64,000 nt of DNA, from NCBI GenBank assembly GCA_045594445.1, contig JAZNYL010000111.1, forward strand, positions 10,944 through 74,943, in the 5' to 3' direction. Below, piece after piece: positions 23,597 through 30,826 of this stretch. The notes below the pieces were generated by a model that saw only the letters and a list, made by a program, of their open reading frames with translations, did not search any database and was not told the origin of the DNA. The DNA comes from SVQP01 sp045594445. Its GTDB lineage: Bacteria > Bacillota > Clostridia > Oscillospirales > CAG-272. The stretch's first letter is position 1; each line of letters opens with the position of its first letter. Both the position numbers and the translations under genes were made by a program.

Positions 23597-25615
23597 TTAC
23601 TCAGCGTCCTGAACCTCTTCTGCTTCCTCAGCAGGAGCAGCCTCAAGCTCTGCCTTAGCCTCCTCCAGAAGAGCGCGGATGGACAGGTTGACCTTCTGCT
23701 TCTCGTTGTCGATAGCAACGATCTTAGCGTCAACGATCTGGCCGATCTCAAGCACGTCTGCGGGCTTTGCGATCTTGGTCATAGCGATCTGGGAAATGTG
23801 GATCAGACCGTCTACACCGTCAACGATCTCTGCAAATGCACCGAAGGGCATCATGCTGACGATCTTGACGCTTGCTACGTCACCCTCAGCGTAGGTGTGG
23901 GTGAATACATACCAAGGATTGGTCTCTGCGGTCTTGTAGCCCAGAGCAATTCTCTTCTTTTCCTTATCAAAGCTCTTGACGAAAACAGTCAGCACGTCGC
24001 CGATTGCTACAACGTCAGCGGGAGACTTGATTCTCTTCCAGGACAGCTCGGATGCGTGAACCATGCCGTCAACGCCGCCCAGGTCAATAAATGCACCGTA
24101 GGTGGTCATGCTCTTCACAACGCCGGTATAGGTCTTGCCTTCCTCGATCTCGTTCCAGAAAGCTTCCTCGCGAGCCTTGCGCTCGTCTCTCTGTACCAGA
24201 CGAATGGAGCCCTTAGCTCTCTTGCCCTCGCGGATCTCGATGATTCTCAGCTTAACGGTAGTGTTCAGAATGGTGTTCAGGTCGCCGTCCTTGGGAACGC
24301 CGGTCTGAGATGCGTGTACGAACACGCGGTTGCTGTCAACGGAAACGATGACGCCACCCTTAACGACTTCGACAACAGTGCCCTCCAGCACTTCCTCGGA
24401 GTCCTTAGCTGCGACGATTCTGTACCAGTTCTTGTCAGAATCAACGCGCTTCTTGGAAAGTTCAGCAACTCCCTCGATGTCACTGACGCGAATGACAAAG
24501 GCATCTACCTTGTCACCCTTGTGGAATCTGTCAGTCAACTTTTCGGGAGAATCATCAACTTGCTCGGCCTTGATGTAACCCGTAACGCCTGCGCCGAGGT
24601 CCAACTGGATCTCTGCATCGGTAACGTATTCAACGGTTCCGGTAACGACATCTCCTGTATTTAAAGTTTTGAGTGATGATTCCAACAGCTCTTCAAAGTT
24701 TTCAATAACTTCGCTCATGGTTTTTTCTACCTCCTCAATTATATCGCGCGGTGTTGAGGCACCTGCCGCGATCCCCACCCTTTGGTGAGTAAACGGTCCA
24801 TACGCAGAAAGCTGTGAAGCGCTTTCAACCAGGTAGGTATCCCGGCACGCACTCTTGCTGATATGGTACAGTTTTGTCGAATTTGAACTGCTCCGACTTC
24901 CGATCACAATCATGCAATCACACGCGCAGGCAAGGCTTGCAACCTCTTTCTGGCGAATTTCCGTGATACTACATATTGTATCAAAAATTATCGGATTTGT
25001 ATATAGTTTTTTGAGAAATTCTTTCGTTTTCAACCATTCGCCCAATTTTTGTGTTGTTTGGGCAACAATAATTGGTACTTTTGCGCATATCCTTTCCCAC
25101 TTTTCGGGTGTCAGAATGCGTCCTAACTCCTCGGTGTCCGAAAATACGATTTTTTCACCGTCAAAGCGGGACAAAAAGCCCACGACTTCGGGGTGATCCG
25201 AGGTGCCGAGCACGAACAGAACGTTCTCGGGCTTGTTGTGCTCTGCCACGATTTTATGGATCTTTTGCACGAACACGCAGGTGCAATCCACAAAGGAAAA
25301 ATACGGATTTTTTGCTTGCAGGCAGGAAAGCTTTTGCTCTGTTTGCCGCGTCATGCCGTGCGCTCGCACGAACACCTTGACGGGTGCACTCTCGCACGCC
25401 TCTGCGCACAGCCGATCCAGATCCGCCTCGCTCGCAATGCCGACACCCTGCTCCTGCAGACGGGACACGTAGGTATCGTTATGAATCAGCTTACCAAGCG
25501 TAAAAATGCGCGCACCGGGAGCATGATTGGCAATCTCTTGCTCTACCGCGTCGGCAGCCCTACCAACGCCAAAGCAAAAGCCTGCGTGCTTTGCAACGAT
25601 GACTTCCCTTTTCAT
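23597..25615 (-). CDS. ispH: IspH fused to ribosomal protein S1-like domains
   Basis: Residues 1-285 are 4-hydroxy-3-methylbut-2-enyl diphosphate reductase, the last step of the MEP isoprenoid pathway: GFCFGVGRAADA with the first cluster Cys (about 12-23), RAHGMTRQ (about 84), DCTCVFVQKIH (about 110), DHPEVVGFL and DTICSITEIRQKEV with the third cluster Cys (about 197-210). Residues about 315-650 hold four S1 RNA-binding repeats (GDVVTGTVEYV, EEVLEGTVVEVVKGG, GKTYTGVVKSMTTYGAFIDLGG, GDVASVKIVSMMPFGAF). The tail is acidic. The fusion is known in Clostridia and probably also supplies the S1 function. The start overlaps the plsC stop (ATGA). Confidence 0.95.
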   Translation of the reverse strand: MKREVIVAKHAGFCFGVGRAADAVEQEIANHAPGARIFTLGKLIHNDTYVSRLQEQGVGIASEADLDRLCAEACESAPVKVFVRAHGMTRQTEQKLSCLQAKNPYFSFVDCTCVFVQKIHKIVAEHNKPENVLFVLGTSDHPEVVGFLSRFDGEKIVFSDTEELGRILTPEKWERICAKVPIIVAQTTQKLGEWLKTKEFLKKLYTNPIIFDTICSITEIRQKEVASLACACDCMIVIGSRSSSNSTKLYHISKSACRDTYLVESASQLSAYGPFTHQRVGIAAGASTPRDIIEEVEKTMSEVIENFEELLESSLKTLNTGDVVTGTVEYVTDAEIQLDLGAGVTGYIKAEQVDDSPEKLTDRFHKGDKVDAFVIRVSDIEGVAELSKKRVDSDKNWYRIVAAKDSEEVLEGTVVEVVKGGVIVSVDSNRVFVHASQTGVPKDGDLNTILNTTVKLRIIEIREGKRAKGSIRLVQRDERKAREEAFWNEIEEGKTYTGVVKSMTTYGAFIDLGGVDGMVHASELSWKRIKSPADVVAIGDVLTVFVKSFDKEKKRIALGYKTAETNPWYVFTHTYAEGDVASVKIVSMMPFGAFAEIVDGVDGLIHISQIAMTKIAKPADVLEIGQIVDAKIVAIDNEKQKVNLSIRALLEEAKAELEAAPAEEAEEVQDAE

Positions 25616-26250
25616 GCGTCCTGCTCCTTGCCCATAAACTGCTCACCGAGCGTGCAGATGCGGTCAAACACCTTTTCGGTAATGGCCACGTACTCGGTCT
25701 TCCCCGAAAGTCCCGCCGAATATTCCTCGTAGGTCATCGGGGCTCCGATCACGATGTCCAGCCTGCGACCGAACTTGTATTTGTAATCCTTCATGCAAAG
25801 GTAGCACGGCAGAACGGTTGCATGCGTGCGGCTTGCGATCATGCCGATGCCGTGATGGATCTCGGTTTCTCTGGGATTTATCCCCACGTTGCGGTGTCCC
25901 TGCGGGAAAATGCCCACGCACTTGCCCTGTTCCAGCATGGCAATGCTTCGCTTGATGGCAGAGACGTCACCGCCTTTACGGTCAACCGGAAAGGCACCCA
26001 GCCCCTTGATCAGCCAGTTTAACAGAGGGATTCTGAAAAGCTCCTTTTTGGCCATGAAATGCGGCTGCTGCTTATGCGTGGCACTGCACAGAAAGATGGG
26101 ATCTGCAAATACGGTATGGTTGCCGCAGATGATATACGGGCCTTGCTCGGGGCCGGGCTCGTTCTCTGCGCCGTGCACGTGCACGCGGAACAGCCACAAA
26201 AACGGCTTGCGGAGCACGCCGTGGAATACGCGATAAAATCCGCTCTTCAT
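25612..26250 (-). CDS. plsC: 1-acyl-sn-glycerol-3-phosphate acyltransferase
   Basis: PlsC acylates lysophosphatidic acid to phosphatidic acid at the membrane. The 212-residue protein has the catalytic NHTVFAD block (H-x4-D, about residue 46), KKELFRIPLLNWLIKGLGAFPVDR (about 68-91, motif II region), and IFPQGHRN (about 115-122), which corresponds to FPEGTRS with Gln for Glu and His for Thr. I chose the ATG at 26250, directly after the cmk stop; earlier starts would overlap cmk. The cmk-plsC-ispH order is common in Clostridia. Confidence 0.9.
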   Translation of the reverse strand: MKSGFYRVFHGVLRKPFLWLFRVHVHGAENEPGPEQGPYIICGNHTVFADPIFLCSATHKQQPHFMAKKELFRIPLLNWLIKGLGAFPVDRKGGDVSAIKRSIAMLEQGKCVGIFPQGHRNVGINPRETEIHHGIGMIASRTHATVLPCYLCMKDYKYKFGRRLDIVIGAPMTYEEYSAGLSGKTEYVAITEKVFDRICTLGEQFMGKEQDA

Positions 26251-26251
26251 C

Positions 26252-26935
26252 TTACAGATCGTTGAGCTTATCGCCCAGCTTTTCCTTGATAAAGGCAAGC
26301 AGGCTCTCAAGGCTTTCCTCAAAGGTCAGCCCGGAATTGTCGTACATAATGGCGTCCTCTGCGGGGATCGCGGGAGCGATCTCGCGGCCTGCGTCCTGCG
26401 CGTCGCGCGCCAGCATTTCTTCCATGACCTGCTCCAAGGTAACGTTCTGTCCCTTCTCGATCAGCTCCAGGTAGCGGCGCTTTGCGCGCGTTTCGGGAGA
26501 TGCGGTCATGAAGAGCTTGAGATCTGCATTCGGCAGAATGACCGTGCCGATGTCGCGGCCGTCCATAATCACGCTGTTTTTGCGCGCGATCTCCTTCTGG
26601 GTTTCCAGCAAAAACGCTCTGACCTCGGGGATCTTGGAAACGCCCGACGCATACATGGAGATCTCGGGCTCGCGGATGCGGTCACCGGGATTGACACCGT
26701 TGAGATAAATATTCTGCACGCCGTCCTCAAACTTGACCTCGATGCAGATTTCGGGCAAAAGAGAGATCACGGCAGCGGTATTTTCCCAGGAAAAGCCGTG
26801 GTCGCGCACGTAAAGACCGACGGTGCGGTACATCGCACCCGTGTCTACGTAAACGATTCCGAGTCTTTTGGCAATGGCCTTGGAAAGCGTGGTCTTACCG
26901 GCTCCGCCCGGTCCGTCAATGGCAATCTGAATCAT
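26252..26935 (-). CDS. cmk: Cytidylate kinase
   Basis: Cmk phosphorylates CMP and dCMP with ATP in pyrimidine nucleotide recycling. The 227-residue protein has the P-loop IAIDGPGGAGKTTLSKAIAKRLG (about 4-26), VDTGAMYRTVGLY (about 31-43, CMP site), MDGRDIGTVILPNADLKLFMTA (about 147) and the lid RAKRRYLELIEKG. Length is normal. It lies between a BaiN-like flavoprotein and plsC on the same strand with short gaps, so it belongs to the unit driven from 29127. Confidence 0.96.
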   Translation of the reverse strand: MIQIAIDGPGGAGKTTLSKAIAKRLGIVYVDTGAMYRTVGLYVRDHGFSWENTAAVISLLPEICIEVKFEDGVQNIYLNGVNPGDRIREPEISMYASGVSKIPEVRAFLLETQKEIARKNSVIMDGRDIGTVILPNADLKLFMTASPETRAKRRYLELIEKGQNVTLEQVMEEMLARDAQDAGREIAPAIPAEDAIMYDNSGLTFEESLESLLAFIKEKLGDKLNDL

Positions 26936-26957
26936 AGTTATTCTCCTTCAATATTAG

Positions 26958-28211
26958 TCAATCTGTCGCTGCGCTCTGTCCTGCTAAAAATCCCGTAGAA
27001 AACGCGATCTGCAAATTAAAGCCACCGGTATAAGCGTCCACGTCCAGCACCTCACCCGCAAAATAAAGCCCCGACACAAGGCGGGATTCCATGCTGGCAG
27101 GCTTGATCTGGCGCACGTCCACGCCACCCTTGGTCACAATGGCCTCGTCGATAGGCCGAAATCCGGTCAGCTTGACCGAAAAGCCCTTGAGCAGGGAGAT
27201 CAGCGCACGGCGCTCCTCGGCCGTGACGGAATTGACCTTTTTTCGCGGATCAATGCCCGAGCGGGCAACCGCCACGTCAATCATTTTCTGCGGCAAAAGG
27301 TCGCCAAGGCTATTGACAAAATCCTTGTTCTGATATTTGGAAAAATCCGAAAGCAAGCGCGTGTCCAGCGTTTTTTCGTCCAGCGCGGGCTTGAGATCAA
27401 TATAGGCTGTGTATTTTCCGGGCGCAATATCCGGCAGATGCGCAGATGCGCTCAGAATCATGGGACCGGTCAGGCCGAAATGCGTGAACATCATCTCGCC
27501 AAAATCGCGGTACACCGCCTTGCCGCTTGCGTTATCCTTGACGGTCAGACCCACGTTGCGCAAGGAAAGCCCCTGCATGGCGCGGCAATCCTTGTCCTCA
27601 CAGGTGATAGGCACCAGCGAGGGGATCAGCCTTGTGACGTTGTGCCCTGCTCCGGCGGCAAGCTTGTAGCCGTCGCCGTCCGAACCGGTCAGCGGATAGG
27701 ATTTGCCGCCCGTGCAAATAATCACGCGGTCAAACTCGTATTTTTTATCGGTGCAGAGACCGCAAACGCGATCGTTTTCAATCAGCAAGGAGCTCACTCT
27801 CTCGCACACGACCTTGACGCCCGCGTCAAGCACGGCACGCTTCATGGCGTTGACCACGTCAATCGCCTTATCCGACACGGGAAACACGCGGTTGCCACGC
27901 TCAGTCTTGAGCGGCACGCCCAAATCCTCGAAAAAGGCCTTGGTATCCGCGGTGGAAAAGGCTGCCAGCGCACTGTAAAGAAAGCGCGGATTGGTGGGCA
28001 CGTTGGACAAAAATTCATCCCTGCCACAATCGTTGGTCACGTTGCACCTGCCCTTGCCCGTAATGCGCAGCTTTTTGCCAAGGCGATCGTTTCGCTCAAA
28101 CAAAGTGACCGCCGCGCCCATATTGGCGGCAGAAACCGCTGCCATCATACCCGCAGCACCGCCGCCCACAACGGCGACGCGCACGGGAGAAAAATCACCG
28201 TATTCCATCAT
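26958..28211 (-). CDS. BaiN/HI0933-family FAD-dependent oxidoreductase
   Basis: The 417-residue flavoprotein has an N-terminal FAD-binding GGGAAGMMAAVSAAN motif (about 16-30), NDRLGKKLRITGKGRCNVTND (about 41-61, family signature), ICTGGKSYPLTGSDGDGYKLA (about 164) and the C-terminal FAD loop GLYFAGEVLDVDAYTGGFNLQIAFSTG. BaiN reduces a bile-acid intermediate in some gut Clostridia, but the family is broad and annotation as bile-acid reductase is not justified here. Two consecutive ATG codons are possible starts, overlapping the upstream stop (TAATG). It is second in its transcription unit. Confidence 0.85.
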   Translation of the reverse strand: MMEYGDFSPVRVAVVGGGAAGMMAAVSAANMGAAVTLFERNDRLGKKLRITGKGRCNVTNDCGRDEFLSNVPTNPRFLYSALAAFSTADTKAFFEDLGVPLKTERGNRVFPVSDKAIDVVNAMKRAVLDAGVKVVCERVSSLLIENDRVCGLCTDKKYEFDRVIICTGGKSYPLTGSDGDGYKLAAGAGHNVTRLIPSLVPITCEDKDCRAMQGLSLRNVGLTVKDNASGKAVYRDFGEMMFTHFGLTGPMILSASAHLPDIAPGKYTAYIDLKPALDEKTLDTRLLSDFSKYQNKDFVNSLGDLLPQKMIDVAVARSGIDPRKKVNSVTAEERRALISLLKGFSVKLTGFRPIDEAIVTKGGVDVRQIKPASMESRLVSGLYFAGEVLDVDAYTGGFNLQIAFSTGFLAGQSAATD

Positions 28212-29074
28212 TACTGCTGGGTTTTATCGTAAATGTCGTATTCGTCCCACAGCACCTCAAGGTGGCGAAGTCTCTCGGTCACCTGCTCCTGGCATACGCG
28301 GGAAACGGCTACGACAAGCGCGTTGATCACGCTCAAGGGGGCGACCAGCGAATCCACGAAGGACGCCATATCGCTCTGCGCAACCAGCAGCTGGTCTGCG
28401 CTTGCGGCAAGCGGGGATTCCACGCTGTCGGTCAGGCAGATCACGTCTGCACCGCTCTTGTGCGCGTACTCGGTTGCCTTGATGATTCTCTTGGAATATC
28501 TGGGGAAGCTGATGGCAATGACCACGTCGCCTTCACTCACGCCGATCATCTGCTCAAACACCTCAGCACCAGAGGCGGTCTGCACGCGGCGCACGTTGTC
28601 AAAGATCATACGCAGGCTGTGGTCGAGGAAGGACGCCAGCGAGGACGAGGAACGTACGCCCAAAATGTAGATATTCTTTGCGCCTACGATGCTGTTCACC
28701 GCTGCGTCAAACGCTTCGCGGTCAATGCCCTCCAGCGTTTTGCGGATCTTTTCGGCATCCGACTCCAGCACCTTGGAGAGCACGTCACCCTTACCAATCA
28801 GGTTATTGGTGACCTCGATGCGCTGGAAAGAGGTCAGCTTGGTGCGGATCAGCTCCTGCAGCGATTTCTGGAATTCGGGGTAGCCCTCGTATCCCAGTTC
28901 AATCACAAAGCGCACGACGGTGGACTCGGAAACGCCCACGGCGCAGCCGAGTTTGGAGGCGGTCATGTAGGCTGCCTTGTCGTATTCTTGCAAAATATAT
29001 TTCGCAATCAGCTTTTGTCCCTTGGAAAAGCTGCTCATATTTTCTTCAAGAAGTCTTAAAATGTCTCTTTTCAT
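28211..29074 (-). CDS. MurR/RpiR-family transcriptional regulator
   Basis: The 287-residue protein has an N-terminal RpiR helix-turn-helix (about 1-75: FSKGQKLIAKYILQEYD, SKLGCAVGVSESTVVRF) and a C-terminal SIS sugar-isomerase domain (about 125-260: NIYILGVRSSSSLASFL, VVIAISFPRYSKRI, ICLTDS). Such regulators sense phosphosugars, often amino sugars from cell-wall turnover. The ATG at 29074 has AAAGGAAA upstream and fits the promoter at 29127. It is first in the unit containing the flavoprotein, cmk, plsC and ispH, which do not look like sugar genes, so the true target may be elsewhere. Confidence 0.88.
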   Translation of the reverse strand: MKRDILRLLEENMSSFSKGQKLIAKYILQEYDKAAYMTASKLGCAVGVSESTVVRFVIELGYEGYPEFQKSLQELIRTKLTSFQRIEVTNNLIGKGDVLSKVLESDAEKIRKTLEGIDREAFDAAVNSIVGAKNIYILGVRSSSSLASFLDHSLRMIFDNVRRVQTASGAEVFEQMIGVSEGDVVIAISFPRYSKRIIKATEYAHKSGADVICLTDSVESPLAASADQLLVAQSDMASFVDSLVAPLSVINALVVAVSRVCQEQVTERLRHLEVLWDEYDIYDKTQQ

Positions 29075-29126
29075 AACAGATTTCCTTTCTGCCGTCAAGA
29101 TTGGTGCTCAAAGAACGCCATTTTTC

Positions 29127-29155
29127 ATTATACACCCATTCTCTTTTTGTGTCAA
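29127..29155 (-). promoter_or_regulatory. Consensus promoter of the rpiR-cmk-plsC-ispH unit
   Basis: TTGACA (29150-29155), 17 bases, TATAAT (29127-29132) on the minus strand. It lies 53 bases upstream of the regulator's start. Confidence 0.9.
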
Positions 29156-29233
29156 GGGTTTTTGCAAGTCTTTAGACGCAAAATTGCATTTTATCATTTC
29201 ACAAATCTAATATTGGCGCCACATCTCAAAAAA

Positions 29234-29480
29234 AGTTTTCGCCCGCCTTTTTCAGAAAGGCATGGTGGCGTGTGAATATTGTTGTATTTTCAAGTGTTTT
29301 TGACGCCACCTGATGCTGAATTTCGGCAAAATTCAGCATCCAAAAGTTAACCGGCGCAGCCCTCGTCGCCTCCGCAGAGGCGAAACCTCTCTTACGCCGT
29401 TTCAATTCGCGCAGCGAATTACTGGTTCATTTTTTTGCGGCTACTTGCTCAAAAAAAGAACGGAGATGGTTTTCTCAGTG
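29234..29480 (+). repeat. Modular hairpin element R1
   Basis: One of five related intergenic elements. Modules in plus-strand order: a GCC-rich segment (CGCCCGCC...GGTGGCG...GACGCCACC); a 12-bp stem GATGCTGAATTT/AAATTCAGCATC (29312-29323 with 29329-29340); CGCCTC/GAGGCG (29367-29372 with 29377-29382); AATTCGC/GCGAATT (29404-29410 with 29414-29420); and a long T-rich stem GTTC..TTTTTTTG with CAAAAAAAGAAC ending near 29462. It closely matches R4. No protein is supported here. The rest of the 29156-29691 gap holds a hairpin (29493-29512), a small CAGTGT/ACACTG stem near 29534-29550 and nothing else that I recognise. Confidence 0.8.
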
Positions 29481-29492
29481 CAACAGAAAATA

Positions 29493-29512
29493 CCCACCGC
29501 AAGCGCGGCGGG
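29493..29512. terminator. Terminator-like hairpin next to R1
   Basis: CCCACCGC and GCGGCGGG pair with one mismatch around AAGC. T-rich sequence follows on the minus strand (TATTTTC). It could stop transcription of the acetyltransferase gene that ends at 29692, though it lies 180 bases away. Confidence 0.5.
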
Positions 29513-29691
29513 CATTTATACTAACTATCCCGGCAGTGTCGGCAACACTGGGAACGATTGCTCGGATGCATGACCAATTATTATTGAATTCACGCCTGAC
29601 GGGACGTCGAGGGCGCCGTCCCCTGCAATCGGTGAAAACGCGTCACGCAAGGGGATCTCTTCATGTTTGCATTGTATTCATTCCGCACTCA

Positions 29692-30276
29692 TTATTCCGC
29701 GCGATTTCTCGCAAACTCACTGGCTAACATCGAATACGTCCCCACCGTGCGATACGCGCCCTTGATCAGCATGGCCTCGCGTCTTTCGCCCTCAAATTTC
29801 ATGCCCAGACGCTCCATGAGTCTGCAGGAGCGGTCGTTGCCCTTTAAGTACCTTGCCTCGATACGGTGCAGCTTGAGTGCGACAAAGCCAAAGCGCACCA
29901 CCTCGGCAACCGCCTCGGTCGCATACCCTTTGCCTCCAAAGTCGGGGTGGAACACGTATCCGATCTCACCTGCGTCGTTGGGATAATCAAAGCGCGTAAA
30001 GCCGCAGGAACCAATCACTCTGCCGCTCGCCTTTTCCACCACGGCCCAGTCGAAATAGTCGCCCACGCTGTATCTCTGCCCGATATAGCGCAGATAATCC
30101 TGCGTGTACGCCACGCTTGTGTGCGGCGCCCAGGTCAGGTATTCGGTCACGTCAGAGCGGCAGGAATACGCGTAGATATCCTCCTTGTCCGTCACCAGCA
30201 TCTTGCGCAGGATCAGGCGCTCGGTTTCAAGCGTGGGAATTTTTGAAAAGATTCGGTAGATGCTTTCCTTCTTCAT
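29692..30276 (-). CDS. GNAT-family N-acetyltransferase, RimJ/RimL type
   Basis: The 194-residue protein has the RimJ/RimL start LETERLILRKM (about 13-23), VTEYLTWAPHTS, WAVVEKASGRVIGSCGF (about 75-91), the acetyl-CoA loop YVFHPDFGGKGYATEAV (about 103-119) and IEARYLKGNDRSCRLMERLGMKFEGERREAM (about 138-168). Members acetylate ribosomal protein N-termini or small molecules; the substrate cannot be told from sequence. The ATG at 30276 has AAAGGAG at good spacing; an earlier in-frame start would lie inside the promoter-proximal leader. Confidence 0.88.
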   Translation of the reverse strand: MKKESIYRIFSKIPTLETERLILRKMLVTDKEDIYAYSCRSDVTEYLTWAPHTSVAYTQDYLRYIGQRYSVGDYFDWAVVEKASGRVIGSCGFTRFDYPNDAGEIGYVFHPDFGGKGYATEAVAEVVRFGFVALKLHRIEARYLKGNDRSCRLMERLGMKFEGERREAMLIKGAYRTVGTYSMLASEFARNRAE

Positions 30277-30306
30277 GGGCAAAACTCCTTTGGTCGTCAT
30301 ATTCCC

Positions 30307-30335
30307 ATTATAACGGATCATAAAGCCTTTTGCAA
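30307..30335 (-). promoter_or_regulatory. Promoter of the acetyltransferase gene
   Basis: TTGCAA (30330-30335), 17 bases, TATAAT (30307-30312) on the minus strand. Confidence 0.8.
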
Positions 30336-30374
30336 GAGTGTGGAAAAATTATTTGCAAAATATTACGGCTTTGC

Positions 30375-30403
30375 GTGACAAGACGTGAGTTTTGTGATAT
30401 AAT
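30375..30403 (+). promoter_or_regulatory. Promoter of the second murE unit
   Basis: GTGACA (30375-30380), 17 bases, TATAAT (30398-30403). It lies 33 bases before the first start codon and is divergent from the acetyltransferase promoter. Confidence 0.85.
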
Positions 30404-30436
30404 GGATAAGAATATGGAAAAGAGAGGAGGATGCAG

Positions 30437-30826
30437 ATGAAGGAACAGCTGAACCGCGTGATGGTGCCCGTTCTTTTGGGCGACGGCGCGCAGGCAAAAG
30501 GCATTGCACGCAAGCTTTACCGTCGCTTTGGCGTGATCTCGCATATCTATTGCACCCGCCCCTCGCTCTTTACCTATCTGCTCTCTTACGTGCGCGTGGT
30601 GCGCATGCCCGATTATCTGCAAGGCGAGCTTTTGCTGGAGGATCTTTGTACCTTTGCGCGCGAGTATCCCGATCTGCTCTTTTGTCTGATCCCCTGCAAC
30701 GATGATTTTCGTGCCTTTTGCTTGGCGCACGCTCGCGAGCTTGAGCCTTATTACGTCATCCTGCAGCCCGAGCAGCTGACGCTTGGCACGCTGCCCTATC
30801 TTTCCAAGGAGGAGATGGCCGTATGA
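30437..30826 (+). CDS. Small protein resembling the N-terminal domain of ATP-grasp ligases
   Basis: The 129-residue protein begins MKEQLNRVMVPVLLGDGAQAKGIARKLYRRFGV. This resembles the Rossmann-like pre-ATP-grasp domain of D-aspartate ligase-type proteins (VPVLLG-x-D/G followed by ARSFH/ARKLY). The ATP-grasp and lid domains are absent, so it is a stand-alone N-domain, either truncated long ago or a partner subunit. The ATG at 30437 lies 6 bases after AGGAGG; an ATG at 30431 abuts that site and is less likely. Its stop overlaps the start of the MurE-like gene (ATGA), so the products are probably made together. The relation to ATP-grasp ligases is my inference. Confidence 0.55.
   Translation: MKEQLNRVMVPVLLGDGAQAKGIARKLYRRFGVISHIYCTRPSLFTYLLSYVRVVRMPDYLQGELLLEDLCTFAREYPDLLFCLIPCNDDFRAFCLAHARELEPYYVILQPEQLTLGTLPYLSKEEMAV

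Noticed and set aside
26958..28211. Flavoprotein considered as a bile-acid dehydroxylation enzyme.
   Set aside because: Similarity to BaiN is only at family level, and no other bai gene is nearby.
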